Assembly: GCA_965267185.1 (NCBI GenBank)
Contig: OZ253937.1
Location: forward strand, 682,001-746,000
DNA length: 64,000 nucleotides
Direction: 5' to 3'
Source: G965267185 sp965267185
Lineage (GTDB): Bacteria; Pseudomonadota; Alphaproteobacteria; UBA6615
The notes beneath the pieces were generated by a model that saw nothing but the letters and a program-made list of their open reading frames with translations, was not told the DNA's origin and searched no databases. Below, in pieces: positions 35,651-44,590 of the stretch. Position 1 is the stretch's first letter. Each line of letters starts with the position of its first letter. A program made the translations under genes and the position numbers.

Positions 35651-35679
35651 CCTCATCCTGAGCTCGTCGAAGGATGAGG
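35651..35679. repeat. REP-like palindrome
   Basis: CCTCATCCT-GAGCTCGTCGA-AGGATGAGG, a palindrome of a type repeated many times in alphaproteobacterial genomes. It lies just upstream of the ribosome site of the next VOC gene. Confidence 0.7.
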
Positions 35680-35697
35680 GCGTTGAGGAGCCGTGTC

Positions 35698-36237
35698 ATG
35701 ACCGAGATTAGCGCCACACCGCGTGCCCTAAATCATATCGGAATTACCGTGCCCGACATCGAAGCGGCGATTGCCTGGTACGGCGACGTCTTCGGCTTTC
35801 GCCTGATCATGGGGCCGCGCCGGCTTGAGGCCAACTTGGCCGCCACCGAAGAGGCCGGCCATATTCTTGGGCCGCGCTTTCGCGCCGCGCTGCAGGCCCA
35901 TCTGGTGACGGGAAACGGCGTCGGCCTCGAGATGTTCCAGTTTACCGATCCACCGACCGAGGCGCCGGCGGATAATCTAGAATACTGGAAACACGGCTAT
36001 TGGCATATCTGCTTTACCGACCCCGATATCGAGGGCCTGGCGGCCCGGATTGTCGCGGCAGGCGGCAAGCAACGCACGGAGGTGTGGGCTTTTATCCCCG
36101 GTACCGACCGGAAGCTGTGTTACTGCGAAGATCCGTTCGGCAACGTGATCGAACTCTTTTCGCATTCCTACGAGCAGACCTTTGCCAACTGGCCTTTGCC
36201 GGGGCAGATGGAAACCGATGCGGGGAGTGCCCCATGA
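35698..36237 (+). CDS. VOC-family dioxygenase or lyase-like protein
   Basis: A 179-aa vicinal-oxygen-chelate protein. NHIGITVPDIEAAIAWYGDVFGF opens the first module (metal His). YWHICFTDPDIEGLAARIVAAGG and CYCEDPFGNVIELFSHSYE give the second His and the Glu. The ATG is preceded by GAGGAG at 7 nt. Its stop overlaps the next ATG (ATGA), so it forms an operon with the dehydrogenase downstream. Sequence phrasing is near the lactoylglutathione-lyase-like group; the substrate is unknown. Confidence 0.82.
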   Translation: MTEISATPRALNHIGITVPDIEAAIAWYGDVFGFRLIMGPRRLEANLAATEEAGHILGPRFRAALQAHLVTGNGVGLEMFQFTDPPTEAPADNLEYWKHGYWHICFTDPDIEGLAARIVAAGGKQRTEVWAFIPGTDRKLCYCEDPFGNVIELFSHSYEQTFANWPLPGQMETDAGSAP

Positions 36238-37130
36238 AGGTTGGTTTTATCGGCCTGGGCATCATGGGTGGCGCGATGGCGCGCAACCTGGTTGCCGCGG
36301 GTCACGATGTCACGGTGTACAACCGTACCCGCGCGAAGGCCGAGGCGCTCGGTGCGGCGGGTGCGTCAGTCGCGGATGAGCCGCTTGATACTGCCACCGG
36401 CGCGGATGTGCTGATCACCGTTCTTGGCGGCGATGCGTCGGTCGCCGAAATTCTGTTCGACGGCGACGATCTGATCGCGGCGCTGCCCGACGGTGCGATT
36501 CATGTCTCAATGGAGACCATTAGCGTCGCCTACAGCGAGGAGCTCACGGAAACCCACAAAGCGCGCGGCAAGGGTTTCATCTGCGCGCCAATCATCGGCC
36601 GGGGCGATGCTGCCGAAGCAGGTGAACTCACGCTGATCGTCGGTGGCGCTTCCGATGATGTCAGGCGTTGCCAGCTGGTGTTCGAACCCATGAGCAAGCG
36701 GGTCGTTCATGTCGGCGAGGATCCGAAAGCGGCGGCGATCGTCAAACTGTCCAACAATTACCTCATCGCCGGTGCGCTGGGCGCCATGGGCGAAGCGTTC
36801 GCCGTGGTGCGCAAAGCGGGGGTCGACCCGCAAGTGTTCTACGACCTGATCACCAAAACCATGTTTTCCGCGCCGATCTACACCTACTACGGCAAAAACA
36901 TCGCGACCGATGTGCACGCGCCGCCGAATTTTCGCACGCCGCTGGGGTTAAAGGACGTGACGCAGATGGTCGACAGCGCCGCGGAGTTGGGCGTGCCCAT
37001 GCCGTTGGGCGAGCTGATGCAAGATCAGCTCCGCCAGACCATCGAAGCCGGCGATGAAGCGCTCGACTGGTCGGCGGTCGCCCGCGTCGCTGCCCGCGCG
37101 GCGGGGTTGCCGGTGGGCGAGAGCAGCTAG
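36234..37130 (+). CDS. NAD(P)-dependent beta-hydroxyacid dehydrogenase (3-hydroxyisobutyrate dehydrogenase-like)
   Basis: A 298-aa two-domain enzyme. The Rossmann start GFIGLGIMGGAMARNLVAAGHDVTVYNRT and the substrate-binding region are typical, as is the catalytic lysine in AAAIVKLSNNYLIAGALGAMGEAF. The usual second motif (DAPVSGG) is altered to CAPIIGRGDAAEAGELTLIVGG, so substrate preference may differ from 3-hydroxyisobutyrate. It is translationally coupled to the VOC gene. Confidence 0.85.
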   Translation: MKVGFIGLGIMGGAMARNLVAAGHDVTVYNRTRAKAEALGAAGASVADEPLDTATGADVLITVLGGDASVAEILFDGDDLIAALPDGAIHVSMETISVAYSEELTETHKARGKGFICAPIIGRGDAAEAGELTLIVGGASDDVRRCQLVFEPMSKRVVHVGEDPKAAAIVKLSNNYLIAGALGAMGEAFAVVRKAGVDPQVFYDLITKTMFSAPIYTYYGKNIATDVHAPPNFRTPLGLKDVTQMVDSAAELGVPMPLGELMQDQLRQTIEAGDEALDWSAVARVAARAAGLPVGESS

Positions 37131-37185
37131 CGTTGGCGGCGCTTCCCTGCTTCAATCGGTAAAACGATAAATATCGGGGAAGTCC

Positions 37186-38181
37186 ATGTTGAATGCAGCC
37201 GTTGTCGGGCTTGGCTGGTGGGGCAAGCAGATCGTGACTTGTCTGGCCGGCAGCGAAAAGATCAACGTCGCCCGCGCGGTCGACGTGAACCTGGAGGGCG
37301 CGCGCGATTTTGCCGCGGCCCAGGGGATCGAACTCGGCGACTCTTACGAAGATGTGCTGGCCGATCCGTCAGTAGACGCGGTGATCCTGGTGACGCCCCA
37401 TCTGTTACACGAAGAGCAAGTCTTGGCAGCGGCCGCGGCGGGTAAGCAAATTTTTTGCGAGAAGCCCTTCGCGCTAAACGCCGAAGCGGCGAAGCGCATG
37501 CTGGCGGCGTGCGACGCGAAGAACATCGTCGTCGGCATCGGCCATGAGCGGCGTTTCGAACCGGCGCTGGAGGCGATGAAGTCCCATCTCGATGGCGGCG
37601 ATTTCGGCACGCTGATCCATATCGAGTGCAACTGGTCGCACAACAATTTCACCAAAAATGTCGCCTCGGGCTGGCGTAAGGACTCCAAGCAGGCCCCAGG
37701 TGGCACGCTCACCGCGCTCGGGGTTCATATCACCGACTATTTTCAGTCGCTGGCGGGGCCGGTTGCGAAGCTGCGGGCGCAAACAGCGCATCGCTCCAGC
37801 CTGTTCCCGTCTGATGATGTGGTAGCCGTGCAATTCACTTTCGATAGCGGCGCCACCGGCTTCATGTGCAATATCGCGACGACGCCGTTCTACAGCCGCA
37901 TCAACGTGTTCGGCGATAGGGGCTGGGGCGAAGCGCGAGAGAACTCGAACGTCGATGTGCCCGAACCAGCGACCCTCACCACCCGCTGGCTCGATGAAGA
38001 ACTGACGACCCAGACCTACGCCTCGAGCAATGTGGTGAAAGCCAATCTCGAACAATGGGCCGACGCCGTTGAAGGCCGCGGCGAGTACCGCTTCACCCCG
38101 GACCAGAAGCTACATAACGTGGAGATCCTCGAAGCCATCCTGCGCTCCGCCGAAAGAGGCGAAGAAGTGACCGTACGTTAG
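37186..38181 (+). CDS. Gfo/Idh/MocA-family oxidoreductase
   Basis: A 331-aa NAD(P)-dependent oxidoreductase. It has an N-terminal Rossmann fold (VVGLGWWGKQIVTCLAGSEK), the family's EKP motif (IFCEKPFALNAEAAKRM) and IVVGIGHERRFEPALEAM. The C-terminal beta-sheet domain includes TALGVHITDYFQSLAG with the catalytic-position His. Family members oxidise sugars, inositols or related cyclic alcohols. The preceding gene is 55 bp upstream; a small cupin follows 20 bp downstream. Confidence 0.87.
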   Translation: MLNAAVVGLGWWGKQIVTCLAGSEKINVARAVDVNLEGARDFAAAQGIELGDSYEDVLADPSVDAVILVTPHLLHEEQVLAAAAAGKQIFCEKPFALNAEAAKRMLAACDAKNIVVGIGHERRFEPALEAMKSHLDGGDFGTLIHIECNWSHNNFTKNVASGWRKDSKQAPGGTLTALGVHITDYFQSLAGPVAKLRAQTAHRSSLFPSDDVVAVQFTFDSGATGFMCNIATTPFYSRINVFGDRGWGEARENSNVDVPEPATLTTRWLDEELTTQTYASSNVVKANLEQWADAVEGRGEYRFTPDQKLHNVEILEAILRSAERGEEVTVR

Positions 38182-38201
38182 CGCGTGACGCTGAACCGGC
38201 C

Positions 38202-38543
38202 ATGACTCAAACTACGGCAACCGGCGGCGACTTATTTGCCGATTTACCGGACGCGTCGGCGGAAGAACGTTTCGATAGCCTGCTTGCCAAGCCGGGCGTC
38301 CGCGTTTTGCGCATCGTCTCGAGCGGGCAGGCCACGCCCGAGGGCGAATGGTACGACCAAGATGGCGACGAATGGGTCGTCGTACTGCGCGGTGCGGCCG
38401 CTGTTCTGATTGAGGGCGAAACCAAACCGCGCGAACTCGGGCCGGGAAACTACCTTCATTTGCCGGCGCACTGCCGCCACCGCGTGACGTTTACCAGCGC
38501 CGATGAACCAACCATTTGGCTCGCCGTGCACATCGAGCCGTAA
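38202..38543 (+). CDS. Small cupin protein
   Basis: A 113-aa single cupin: WYDQDGDEWVVVLRGAAAVLIEGE is motif 1 (with D/E in place of the first histidines) and LGPGNYLHLPAHCRHRVTF is motif 2 (His ligands). It is read with the oxidoreductase upstream and ends before a pair of REP-like hairpins. Function unknown; it could be an isomerase or a sensor. Confidence 0.75.
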   Translation: MTQTTATGGDLFADLPDASAEERFDSLLAKPGVRVLRIVSSGQATPEGEWYDQDGDEWVVVLRGAAAVLIEGETKPRELGPGNYLHLPAHCRHRVTFTSADEPTIWLAVHIEP

Positions 38544-38598
38544 ACAAGAGCCTTACTTTGATCACGATGTTGGGATAAATCGCAAAAACGAATCAAAG

Positions 38599-38636
38599 CC
38601 CCTCTCCCATGGGGAGAGGGGTTGGGGTGAGGGGGT
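38599..38636. repeat. REP-like palindrome with GGTGAGGG tail, copy a
   Basis: CCCCTCTCCC-AT-GGGGAGAGGGG followed by TTGGGGTGAGGGGG. A related unit in opposite orientation lies about 65 bp further on. The pair separates convergent genes and resembles bacterial interspersed mosaic elements. Confidence 0.7.
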
Positions 38637-38670
38637 AAGATATGTCCGGGGTGTCCTCTAACCGTCCCTA

Positions 38671-38725
38671 AACCCTCACCCGGCTCGCATTCGCTCGCCA
38701 CCCTCTCCCTCAGGGAGAGGGTTTT
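38671..38725. repeat. REP-like palindrome, copy b (inverted), also a terminator
   Basis: AACCCTCACCC, a GCTCGC-ATTC-GCTCGC spacer, then CCCTCTCCC-TCA-GGGAGAGGG and TTTT. It is the inverted partner of the unit at 38599 and can terminate the rightward transcript. Confidence 0.68.
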
Positions 38726-38749
38726 CTGATTACATTGCTAGCAGTCGGG

Positions 38750-39778
38750 CTAGTGGCTTTCGTTCCAGTGCACCATTGGCAGGCCGGCGACCGGTGAGGT
38801 GAAGTACGGGATGTTGGTGGCGCGCAAGCTTCCCACATAGACCGTCTTCAAGTCCGGACCACCGAAGGTGATCGAGGCGCACCAGGTAGCGATGTCGCCG
38901 CCGCATTTGAGCAACAGGTCGGCATTGACGGTACCTGCTTGGAACGCGTCGTCGAGCATCTTCACCTCTTCCGGATTGGAATCGTCGAAGATGATCTGCA
39001 AATCGCCATCGGGCTTGATGGCGAAGATGCCGTCGTTCATCACATGGGTGCCCCACAGATTGCCGTAAGCGTCGAACGCGCAGCCGTCGATGAAGCGGCC
39101 GTGGTCGCTTGGGCCGTGGATCTCCTTGGTGCCCAAGCTGCCATCGTCGGCGATCTTGTAGCGCGCGATATTGCGGCCGCAGGTCTGCACGACGTAGAGG
39201 TATTCCTCGTTGGCGTCGAGCTTGCACTCGTTGGAAAAATGCACGTCGTCGGCAACGATCCGCACGCCCTTATCCTCCTCGTAGAGGAGCACGCGGCCAT
39301 CCACCAAATCCTTGCGGATGGCGCTCGGCCAATCGTGCACCATGGTCGAGATGGTGATCCAGATGCGGTTCTTGCTGTCGCGGCACACGAAGTTAACCTT
39401 GCCGATGGGCTCGCCGTCGACGCTGTCGAACATCACTGTGGTCTCGCCGGTCCGGGTCATCCGCTCCAGACAATCGGTACCGAAATTGGAGATCAAGATG
39501 TCGCCATTTTCGGCGAAGGCAAGGCCGTTGGGCAGCGTGCCTTCGACGAACTTGTGGGCGTCGTCGGTTGAGGACCCGAAGGAATCGGCGATATGCGACT
39601 GGGTGATGATCTCCTGCGACCCGTCGGGAGCGATTCTGACGACGCCGCCGCGCGCGTCGGCGGCCCAGAGGTCGCCGTTCTTTTCCGCCAGGATACATTC
39701 GGGGCGCTGCAGGCCCTCGCCGATGAACTTGAAATCTTCCTTGCTAACCGTGAAACCGTCGATCGGGTTATCAGCCAT
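38750..39778 (-). CDS. SMP-30/gluconolactonase/LRE-family protein
   Basis: A 342-aa six-bladed beta-propeller. Recognisable pieces are RPECILAEKNGDLWAADARGGVVRI, LPNGLAFAENGDILISNF, DVHFSNECKLDANEEYLYVVQT and DHGRFIDGCAFDAYGNLWGTH. These carry the Glu, Asn and Asp calcium ligands of lactonases. No signal peptide is visible, so it is cytosolic. It lies downstream of the thiolase on the same strand, 36 bp away, and could hydrolyse a lactone in the same pathway. Confidence 0.85.
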   Translation of the reverse strand: MADNPIDGFTVSKEDFKFIGEGLQRPECILAEKNGDLWAADARGGVVRIAPDGSQEIITQSHIADSFGSSTDDAHKFVEGTLPNGLAFAENGDILISNFGTDCLERMTRTGETTVMFDSVDGEPIGKVNFVCRDSKNRIWITISTMVHDWPSAIRKDLVDGRVLLYEEDKGVRIVADDVHFSNECKLDANEEYLYVVQTCGRNIARYKIADDGSLGTKEIHGPSDHGRFIDGCAFDAYGNLWGTHVMNDGIFAIKPDGDLQIIFDDSNPEEVKMLDDAFQAGTVNADLLLKCGGDIATWCASITFGGPDLKTVYVGSLRATNIPYFTSPVAGLPMVHWNESH

Positions 39779-39814
39779 CTCTCTCGTTCCTCCCGGAAGT
39801 TTTGTTTTTGTTTG

Positions 39815-41002
39815 TTAGGTGATTTCGAACAGTCCCGCTGCGCCCATGCCACCGCCGACGCACATGGTGACGACGCCGTATCTGGCGCCGCGCCGTTTGC
39901 CCTCGATAAGCAGGTGTCCGGTTAACCGTGCGCCGCTCATGCCGTAGGGATGGCCGACCGAAATGGCGCCGCCATTGACGTTGAACTTCTCCGGGTCGAT
40001 GCCCAGCGTGTCGCGGCAATAGACTGTTTGCGCCGCGAACGCTTCATTGAGTTCCCACAGATCGATGTCGTCGACCGTAAGCCCCGCCTTATCGAGCAGC
40101 TTAGGCACGGCGAGGACCGGGCCGATGCCCATTTCGTCGGGTTCGCAGCCGGCGACGGCGAAACCACGGAAATAGCCCATTGGTTCGAGCCCGCGCTGCT
40201 CGGCCAGATCGGCATTCATAACCACAGCCGCAGAGGCGCCGTCGGAGAGCTGGCTGGCATTGCCGGGGGTGATAAACCCGCCTTCCAGAACGGGGTCGAG
40301 GCTGGCAAGGCCTTCCTCGTTGGTGTCGGGCCGGTTGCCTTCATCCTTGTCCAGCGTCACCGGCTTTTCGCTGATCTCGCCGGTCTCCCGGTTCTTGACC
40401 AGCATCACCGAGGGCAGAGGCACGATCTCGTCGTCGAACTTGCCTGCTTGCTGCGCCGCTGCCGTGCGCATCTGGCTCGATAGCGCATACTCGTCTTGTG
40501 CCTCGCGGCTCACATCATAGCGCCGCGCGACTGTCTCCGCCGTATCGAGCATGTTCATGTAGATATCGGGCCGGTGCTCGCGCAGCCACGGGTCTTGCGC
40601 GTCGGGCTCGACCTGATGGTCGGGCGGTAGGGAGCTGATGGATTCGAGGCCGCCGGCCACGCCGATATCGATCTCGCCGACCATGATGCGCTGGGAGATC
40701 ATGGCGATGGTCTGCAGGCCCGAAGAACAGAAACGGTTGACGGTGGCCGCGCTGGCGCTCACCGGCATGCCGGCGCGCATGGCGCTCACCCGCGCCACGT
40801 TCATGCCGGTCTGGCCTTGCGGAAAACCGCAGCCGACCAGAATGTCCTCGACCTCGCCGGGATCGGTGCCGGAGCGCGTCACCGCGTGCTCGATCGCATG
40901 GCCCATGAGGTCGACGCCGTGGGTGTTGTTGAACGCGCCGCGGTACGCCTTACCAATGGGCGTACGCGCGGTCGCGACGATTACGGCTTCAGCCATCGCC
41001 AT
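39815..41002 (-). CDS. Acetyl-CoA acetyltransferase (thiolase)
   Basis: A 395-aa thiolase with the nucleophile cysteine in VNRFCSSGLQTIAMISQRI, the histidine block NGGAISVGHPYGMSGARLTGHLL and the C-terminal catalytic cysteine in TMCVGGGMGAAGLFEI. It cleaves or forms beta-ketoacyl-CoA. It is downstream of the BKACE gene (27 bp), which itself acts on beta-keto acids, so the pair plausibly feeds acetyl-CoA. Confidence 0.92.
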   Translation of the reverse strand: MAMAEAVIVATARTPIGKAYRGAFNNTHGVDLMGHAIEHAVTRSGTDPGEVEDILVGCGFPQGQTGMNVARVSAMRAGMPVSASAATVNRFCSSGLQTIAMISQRIMVGEIDIGVAGGLESISSLPPDHQVEPDAQDPWLREHRPDIYMNMLDTAETVARRYDVSREAQDEYALSSQMRTAAAQQAGKFDDEIVPLPSVMLVKNRETGEISEKPVTLDKDEGNRPDTNEEGLASLDPVLEGGFITPGNASQLSDGASAAVVMNADLAEQRGLEPMGYFRGFAVAGCEPDEMGIGPVLAVPKLLDKAGLTVDDIDLWELNEAFAAQTVYCRDTLGIDPEKFNVNGGAISVGHPYGMSGARLTGHLLIEGKRRGARYGVVTMCVGGGMGAAGLFEIT

Positions 41003-41029
41003 CCGTCCTGTCTTGAGAAGGGGAGCGGT

Positions 41030-41965
41030 CTAAAACTTGACCATGTCTCCGCCCTTGAGGTCGAGGATCTCGCGCGCTTCGTCGGGCGTGGCGATATCCA
41101 GCGACAGGTCCTCGCAAATGCGGCGAATCTTCGCCACCTGCTGCGCGTTCGATTCGGCCAGCTTGCCCTTCGAAATGTAGAGCGAGTCTTCCAGACCGAC
41201 GCGCACGCTGCCGCCCATCATCGCGGCCTGCGTGGTGAAGTTCATCTGATGGCGTCCCGCGGCGAGCACCGAGAATACGTAGTCTTCGCCGAACAGCCGG
41301 TCGGCCGTTGCCTTCATGTGCATCAGGTGGTCGAGCTCGGCGCCGATGCCGCCCATGATACCGAAGATGAACTGCAGGAAGATCGGCGTGCGCAGCCGGC
41401 CGGTGCGATAGAAGTAGTGGGTGTTGTAGAGATGGCCGACGTCGTAGCACTCGTGCTCGAACTTGACCTTATGCTCGTCGTGCAGCTTCGAGATGATGTA
41501 GTCGATCTGCTTGAACGTGTTGGTGAAGATGAAGTCGTCGGTCATCTGCAGATAGGGTTTTTCCCAATCGTACTTCCAATCTTCGTAGCGGTCGGCCAGG
41601 CCGAAGATGCCGAAATTCATCGAGCCCATGTTGAGCGAGGTGACTTCCGGCGAGGCCACTACGGCTGCGGCGATGCGCTCGTCGACGGTCATGCCCAGTC
41701 CGCCGCCGGTGGTGATGTTCACCACCGCGTCGGTGTTCTGCTTGATGCGCGGCAGAAACTGCATGAATACGTCGGGATCGGGGGTCGGCTTGCCGGTCTC
41801 GGGGTCGCGGGCGTGCAAATGGATGATCGAAGCGCCCGCTTCGGCGGCGCCGATCGAGGCCTCGGCGATCTCGTCGGGCGTGATCGGAATATGATCCGAC
41901 ATGGTCGGCGTATGGATCGCGCCGGTGATCGCGCACGAGATGATAACCTTACTTTGTTTTGCCAT
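41030..41965 (-). CDS. Beta-keto acid cleavage enzyme (BKACE, DUF849)
   Basis: A 311-aa TIM-barrel zinc enzyme. BKACEs transfer an acyl unit from a beta-keto acid to acetyl-CoA; known substrates include 3-keto-5-aminohexanoate and dehydrocarnitine. Zinc ligands appear in IIHLHARDPETGKPTPDPDVFMQFLP; NITTGGG, SLNMGSMNFG, EHECYDVGHLYN and VRVGLEDSLYISKGKLA are further family blocks. ATG 41965 is chosen because AAGGGGGA lies just upstream and MAKQSKVIISCAITGAIHTP matches family starts. It is probably the first gene of the BKACE-thiolase-SMP30 operon; three iterons lie in its promoter region. Confidence 0.9.
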   Translation of the reverse strand: MAKQSKVIISCAITGAIHTPTMSDHIPITPDEIAEASIGAAEAGASIIHLHARDPETGKPTPDPDVFMQFLPRIKQNTDAVVNITTGGGLGMTVDERIAAAVVASPEVTSLNMGSMNFGIFGLADRYEDWKYDWEKPYLQMTDDFIFTNTFKQIDYIISKLHDEHKVKFEHECYDVGHLYNTHYFYRTGRLRTPIFLQFIFGIMGGIGAELDHLMHMKATADRLFGEDYVFSVLAAGRHQMNFTTQAAMMGGSVRVGLEDSLYISKGKLAESNAQQVAKIRRICEDLSLDIATPDEAREILDLKGGDMVKF

Positions 41966-42322
41966 GAGTTTCCCCCTTGGTTCTCGACCGCCTTTGTGGG
42001 CGGCCTGATTTTTTGGGCCGAACGGCAATAACCGTCCGCTTGAATCGGGTGGCCGCCTGGTGATGACCCATTCGCGGCCGGTTCGCGCATATCGTACAGC
42101 CAAAAACGGCCGATGGCGATATGGCGGCGATTAAAATCTGCCGCCGGGACGTCGATTGCCGGCGTCCAAGCGCGTGTTTTTGAAATATGCACATGGGAGG
42201 GCGGTGGCATTTGAAATATGCAGGCGTGAAAGCGACTGCCTTTGAAATACTTCGTTAATTTCCGCCCCATAGGTTGGCGCCGAATCTAACGCAGTCGCGC
42301 CATTCGCGGAGAATATGAACCG
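41966..42322. other. Divergent intergenic region between BKACE and methyltransferase genes
   Basis: These 357 bp contain no gene. The only structure I see is the set of three TTTGAAATA direct repeats at 42179-42249. The region must hold the promoters of both flanking genes; I cannot place them with confidence. Confidence 0.5.
42179..42249. promoter_or_regulatory. Three direct repeats at exact 31-bp spacing (iterons)
   Basis: TTTGAAATATGCA occurs at 42179-42191 and 42210-42222, and its first nine bases again at 42241-42249. The starts are exactly 31 bp apart, about three helical turns, so a bound protein would sit on the same face of the DNA. The array is 214-286 bp upstream of the BKACE start and ends 73 bp before the methyltransferase start. 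Confidence 0.6.
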
Positions 42323-43027
42323 ATGACCTCAACAGCCGCCGTTGACAACACCGCAATCGAAGACTGCGCGCAAGGATGGGATGCCATCTATGCGCGCGGC
42401 GAGGATGCCAACGAAGAGCCGTGGACCAACGTCGTATCGTTCGTGAACCGCTTCGTTGTGCCGCGGGGCGGCGACCGGATCAGTTTCTTGGAACTGGGTT
42501 GCGGGTCAGGACCGAACTTGCGCTTCGCCGCACGCCTCGGGTTCGACTGCATCGGCATCGATGTGAGCGCGGTTGCGCTCGAGCTGTGCCAGAAACGCCT
42601 CGATCGCGATGGTCTCTCGGCCGATATCCGCTTATGCCCGTACGGTAAACTGCCGTTCGCCGATGGGTCGTTCGACTGCGTGATCGACCGGGCATCGCTG
42701 ATGTTTGCCGACGATGCCACGCTGACGCAGACGGTGAGCGAAGTGCACCGCGTGTTAAAGCCATCGGGCTTGTTCTTCCACAATACCGTGGCCGACGTCG
42801 CTGCCGCCAATTTGGTCGCCTTGCCGCGCAGCGATGCGGAGGCTGGCACGACCGACACCGCAACCTATGAGAAGTATCCCGATTTTCGCCTGTCGTCGGC
42901 GCAGGACTTGTACGACCGCTTCGGCCCCCAATGGAACGTGCGCGAGCTCAAGCGTATCGATCGCACGACCTTTGCGCCGGCGCTGGATATCGCCGCCGAA
43001 TGGGAATTGGTGGCGGAAAAAGCCTGA
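42323..43027 (+). CDS. Class I SAM-dependent methyltransferase
   Basis: A 234-aa methyltransferase (Methyltransf_11/25 type): motif I SFLELGCGSGPNLRFAARLGF, an acidic residue after strand 2 (IGIDVSAVALELC), motif IV region FDCVIDRASLMFADD and post-motif EVHRVLKPSGLFFHNTV. The ATG is preceded by GGAGA. The methyl acceptor is unknown; neighbours on either side are catabolic. Confidence 0.85.
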   Translation: MTSTAAVDNTAIEDCAQGWDAIYARGEDANEEPWTNVVSFVNRFVVPRGGDRISFLELGCGSGPNLRFAARLGFDCIGIDVSAVALELCQKRLDRDGLSADIRLCPYGKLPFADGSFDCVIDRASLMFADDATLTQTVSEVHRVLKPSGLFFHNTVADVAAANLVALPRSDAEAGTTDTATYEKYPDFRLSSAQDLYDRFGPQWNVRELKRIDRTTFAPALDIAAEWELVAEKA

Positions 43028-43249
43028 GCCGTACCTCCGCCGGCGTTCCGAGCCGTAATCGGACTTTCTAATTTTCTAACCGCGTTTCACGTCTTCCAGC
43101 GCCACTCGCCGGGCGGCCGGTCGCGTTCGCCGGTCCTCATTCGACAGGTCATGGCGTTCGGCCTACTATGATTTGCAGCACCCGAATACCCTCTGCCAGG
43201 CCGCGTGATGGGGTAAGTTAGTTGCGGCGGGACGAATGGAAGGTCTGCA

Positions 43250-44530
43250 ATGACTGCGACGTTATTTACCGGCGTACGCGTCATCGACGGCACCGGCGAT
43301 GCGCCTTTCGATGGCGAAGTTCTCGTGAAAGGCAACCGCATCGCTACCGTCGCGCGAGCGCCTGAGGCAATCGAAGCGGGCGATGCCACCGTGGTTGACG
43401 GCGGCGGCGCGACGCTGATGCCGGGGCTCACCGACGCCCATACGCATATGAGTTTCCTGAACGCGGAGCGTTTAGAAGATCTCACGACCCTGTCGGCGGA
43501 AGCCCATGTATTGGAGACCGTGAAAGTAGCGCGGCTTTTGCTCGATCACGGCTACACCTCGGCGTTCAGCGGTAGTTCGGCGCGCGATCACACCGATATC
43601 GCAATCCGCGATGCGATCGACGCGGGCGATATCCCAGGGCCGCGGTTGCTCGCGGCAACCCGGCAACTCACCGTGACCGGCGGTTTCGGCGACTTAGGCC
43701 GCGACGGCACGTTTGCGTCGGCTGTTCTCAATGGCCCCGATGCCTTCCGCGATGCCTGCCGCCAGGCGGCGCGCGATGGCGTCGATATTTTTAAAATCGT
43801 GCCCTCAGCGCCAGGGTCCGGGCCCGACCCGCTGGCCGAAGATACCGCGATGACCGACGAGGAGGTCGCCGCGGTGTGCGAAGTGGCGCGCCAGCGTAAC
43901 CGCCGGGTGGCGGCCCACGCGCGCAGTGCCGGCGCGGTCAAGATGTGTGTGCGCAACGGGGTCGACATGGTCTACCACGCCACGCTTGCCGACGCCGAGG
44001 CCAAGGACATGCTCGAAGCGGCGAAGGACAGGGTGTTCGTCGCCCCGGCGATGGGCTTGCCCTATGCGCGGCTGCGCGACGCGGAATCCTTCGGCGTGGC
44101 GACCAGCGACTATGTTCGCGCCCGTGCGGAGAAGGAGATCGAGACCGTTAGCGCCACCATGGCTGAGCTGCACGGCCGGGGCGTGCGTGTATTGCCGGGT
44201 GGCGATTACGGATTTAAATGGAACCCCCATGGCAGAAACGCACGCGATCTTGCTATGTTTGTTGAGTGTTTTGGCTTTTCACAACTGGAAGCGATCCGCG
44301 CGGCGACGCAGTTGGGCGGTGAGTTGATGACGGCCGGTCTGGGACCCGGTCATGAGCTAGGCCAAGTGCAGGAGGGCTACTTGGCCGATCTATTGCTGGT
44401 CGACGGCGACCCGTCGCAGGAGATCGAGATTCTGCAGGACCGCGACCGTTTCCTGGCGATCATGAAAGACGGTGTTTTCCATAAAGCGCCGCCGGCCGAG
44501 CCCCTGGCGCGGCGTCAGGCGGCGGAATAG
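43250..44530 (+). CDS. Metal-dependent amidohydrolase (imidazolonepropionase-like)
   Basis: A 426-aa amidohydrolase-superfamily enzyme. The metal motif HxH is in PGLTDAHTHMSF. DIFKIV supplies the bridging lysine position, RRVAAHARSAGAVKMCVRNGVDMVYHAT contains the later histidines, and LPGGDYGFKWNPHG gives the final aspartate. The pattern fits the prolidase/imidazolonepropionase-like group. It is the first gene of a rightward run of catabolic genes; the substrate is unknown. Confidence 0.85.
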   Translation: MTATLFTGVRVIDGTGDAPFDGEVLVKGNRIATVARAPEAIEAGDATVVDGGGATLMPGLTDAHTHMSFLNAERLEDLTTLSAEAHVLETVKVARLLLDHGYTSAFSGSSARDHTDIAIRDAIDAGDIPGPRLLAATRQLTVTGGFGDLGRDGTFASAVLNGPDAFRDACRQAARDGVDIFKIVPSAPGSGPDPLAEDTAMTDEEVAAVCEVARQRNRRVAAHARSAGAVKMCVRNGVDMVYHATLADAEAKDMLEAAKDRVFVAPAMGLPYARLRDAESFGVATSDYVRARAEKEIETVSATMAELHGRGVRVLPGGDYGFKWNPHGRNARDLAMFVECFGFSQLEAIRAATQLGGELMTAGLGPGHELGQVQEGYLADLLLVDGDPSQEIEILQDRDRFLAIMKDGVFHKAPPAEPLARRQAAE

Positions 44531-44590
44531 CACGACGATTACATCCACGACGCGGCGGTTTAACGCCGTGCACACAAGGGAACCGAGAGA

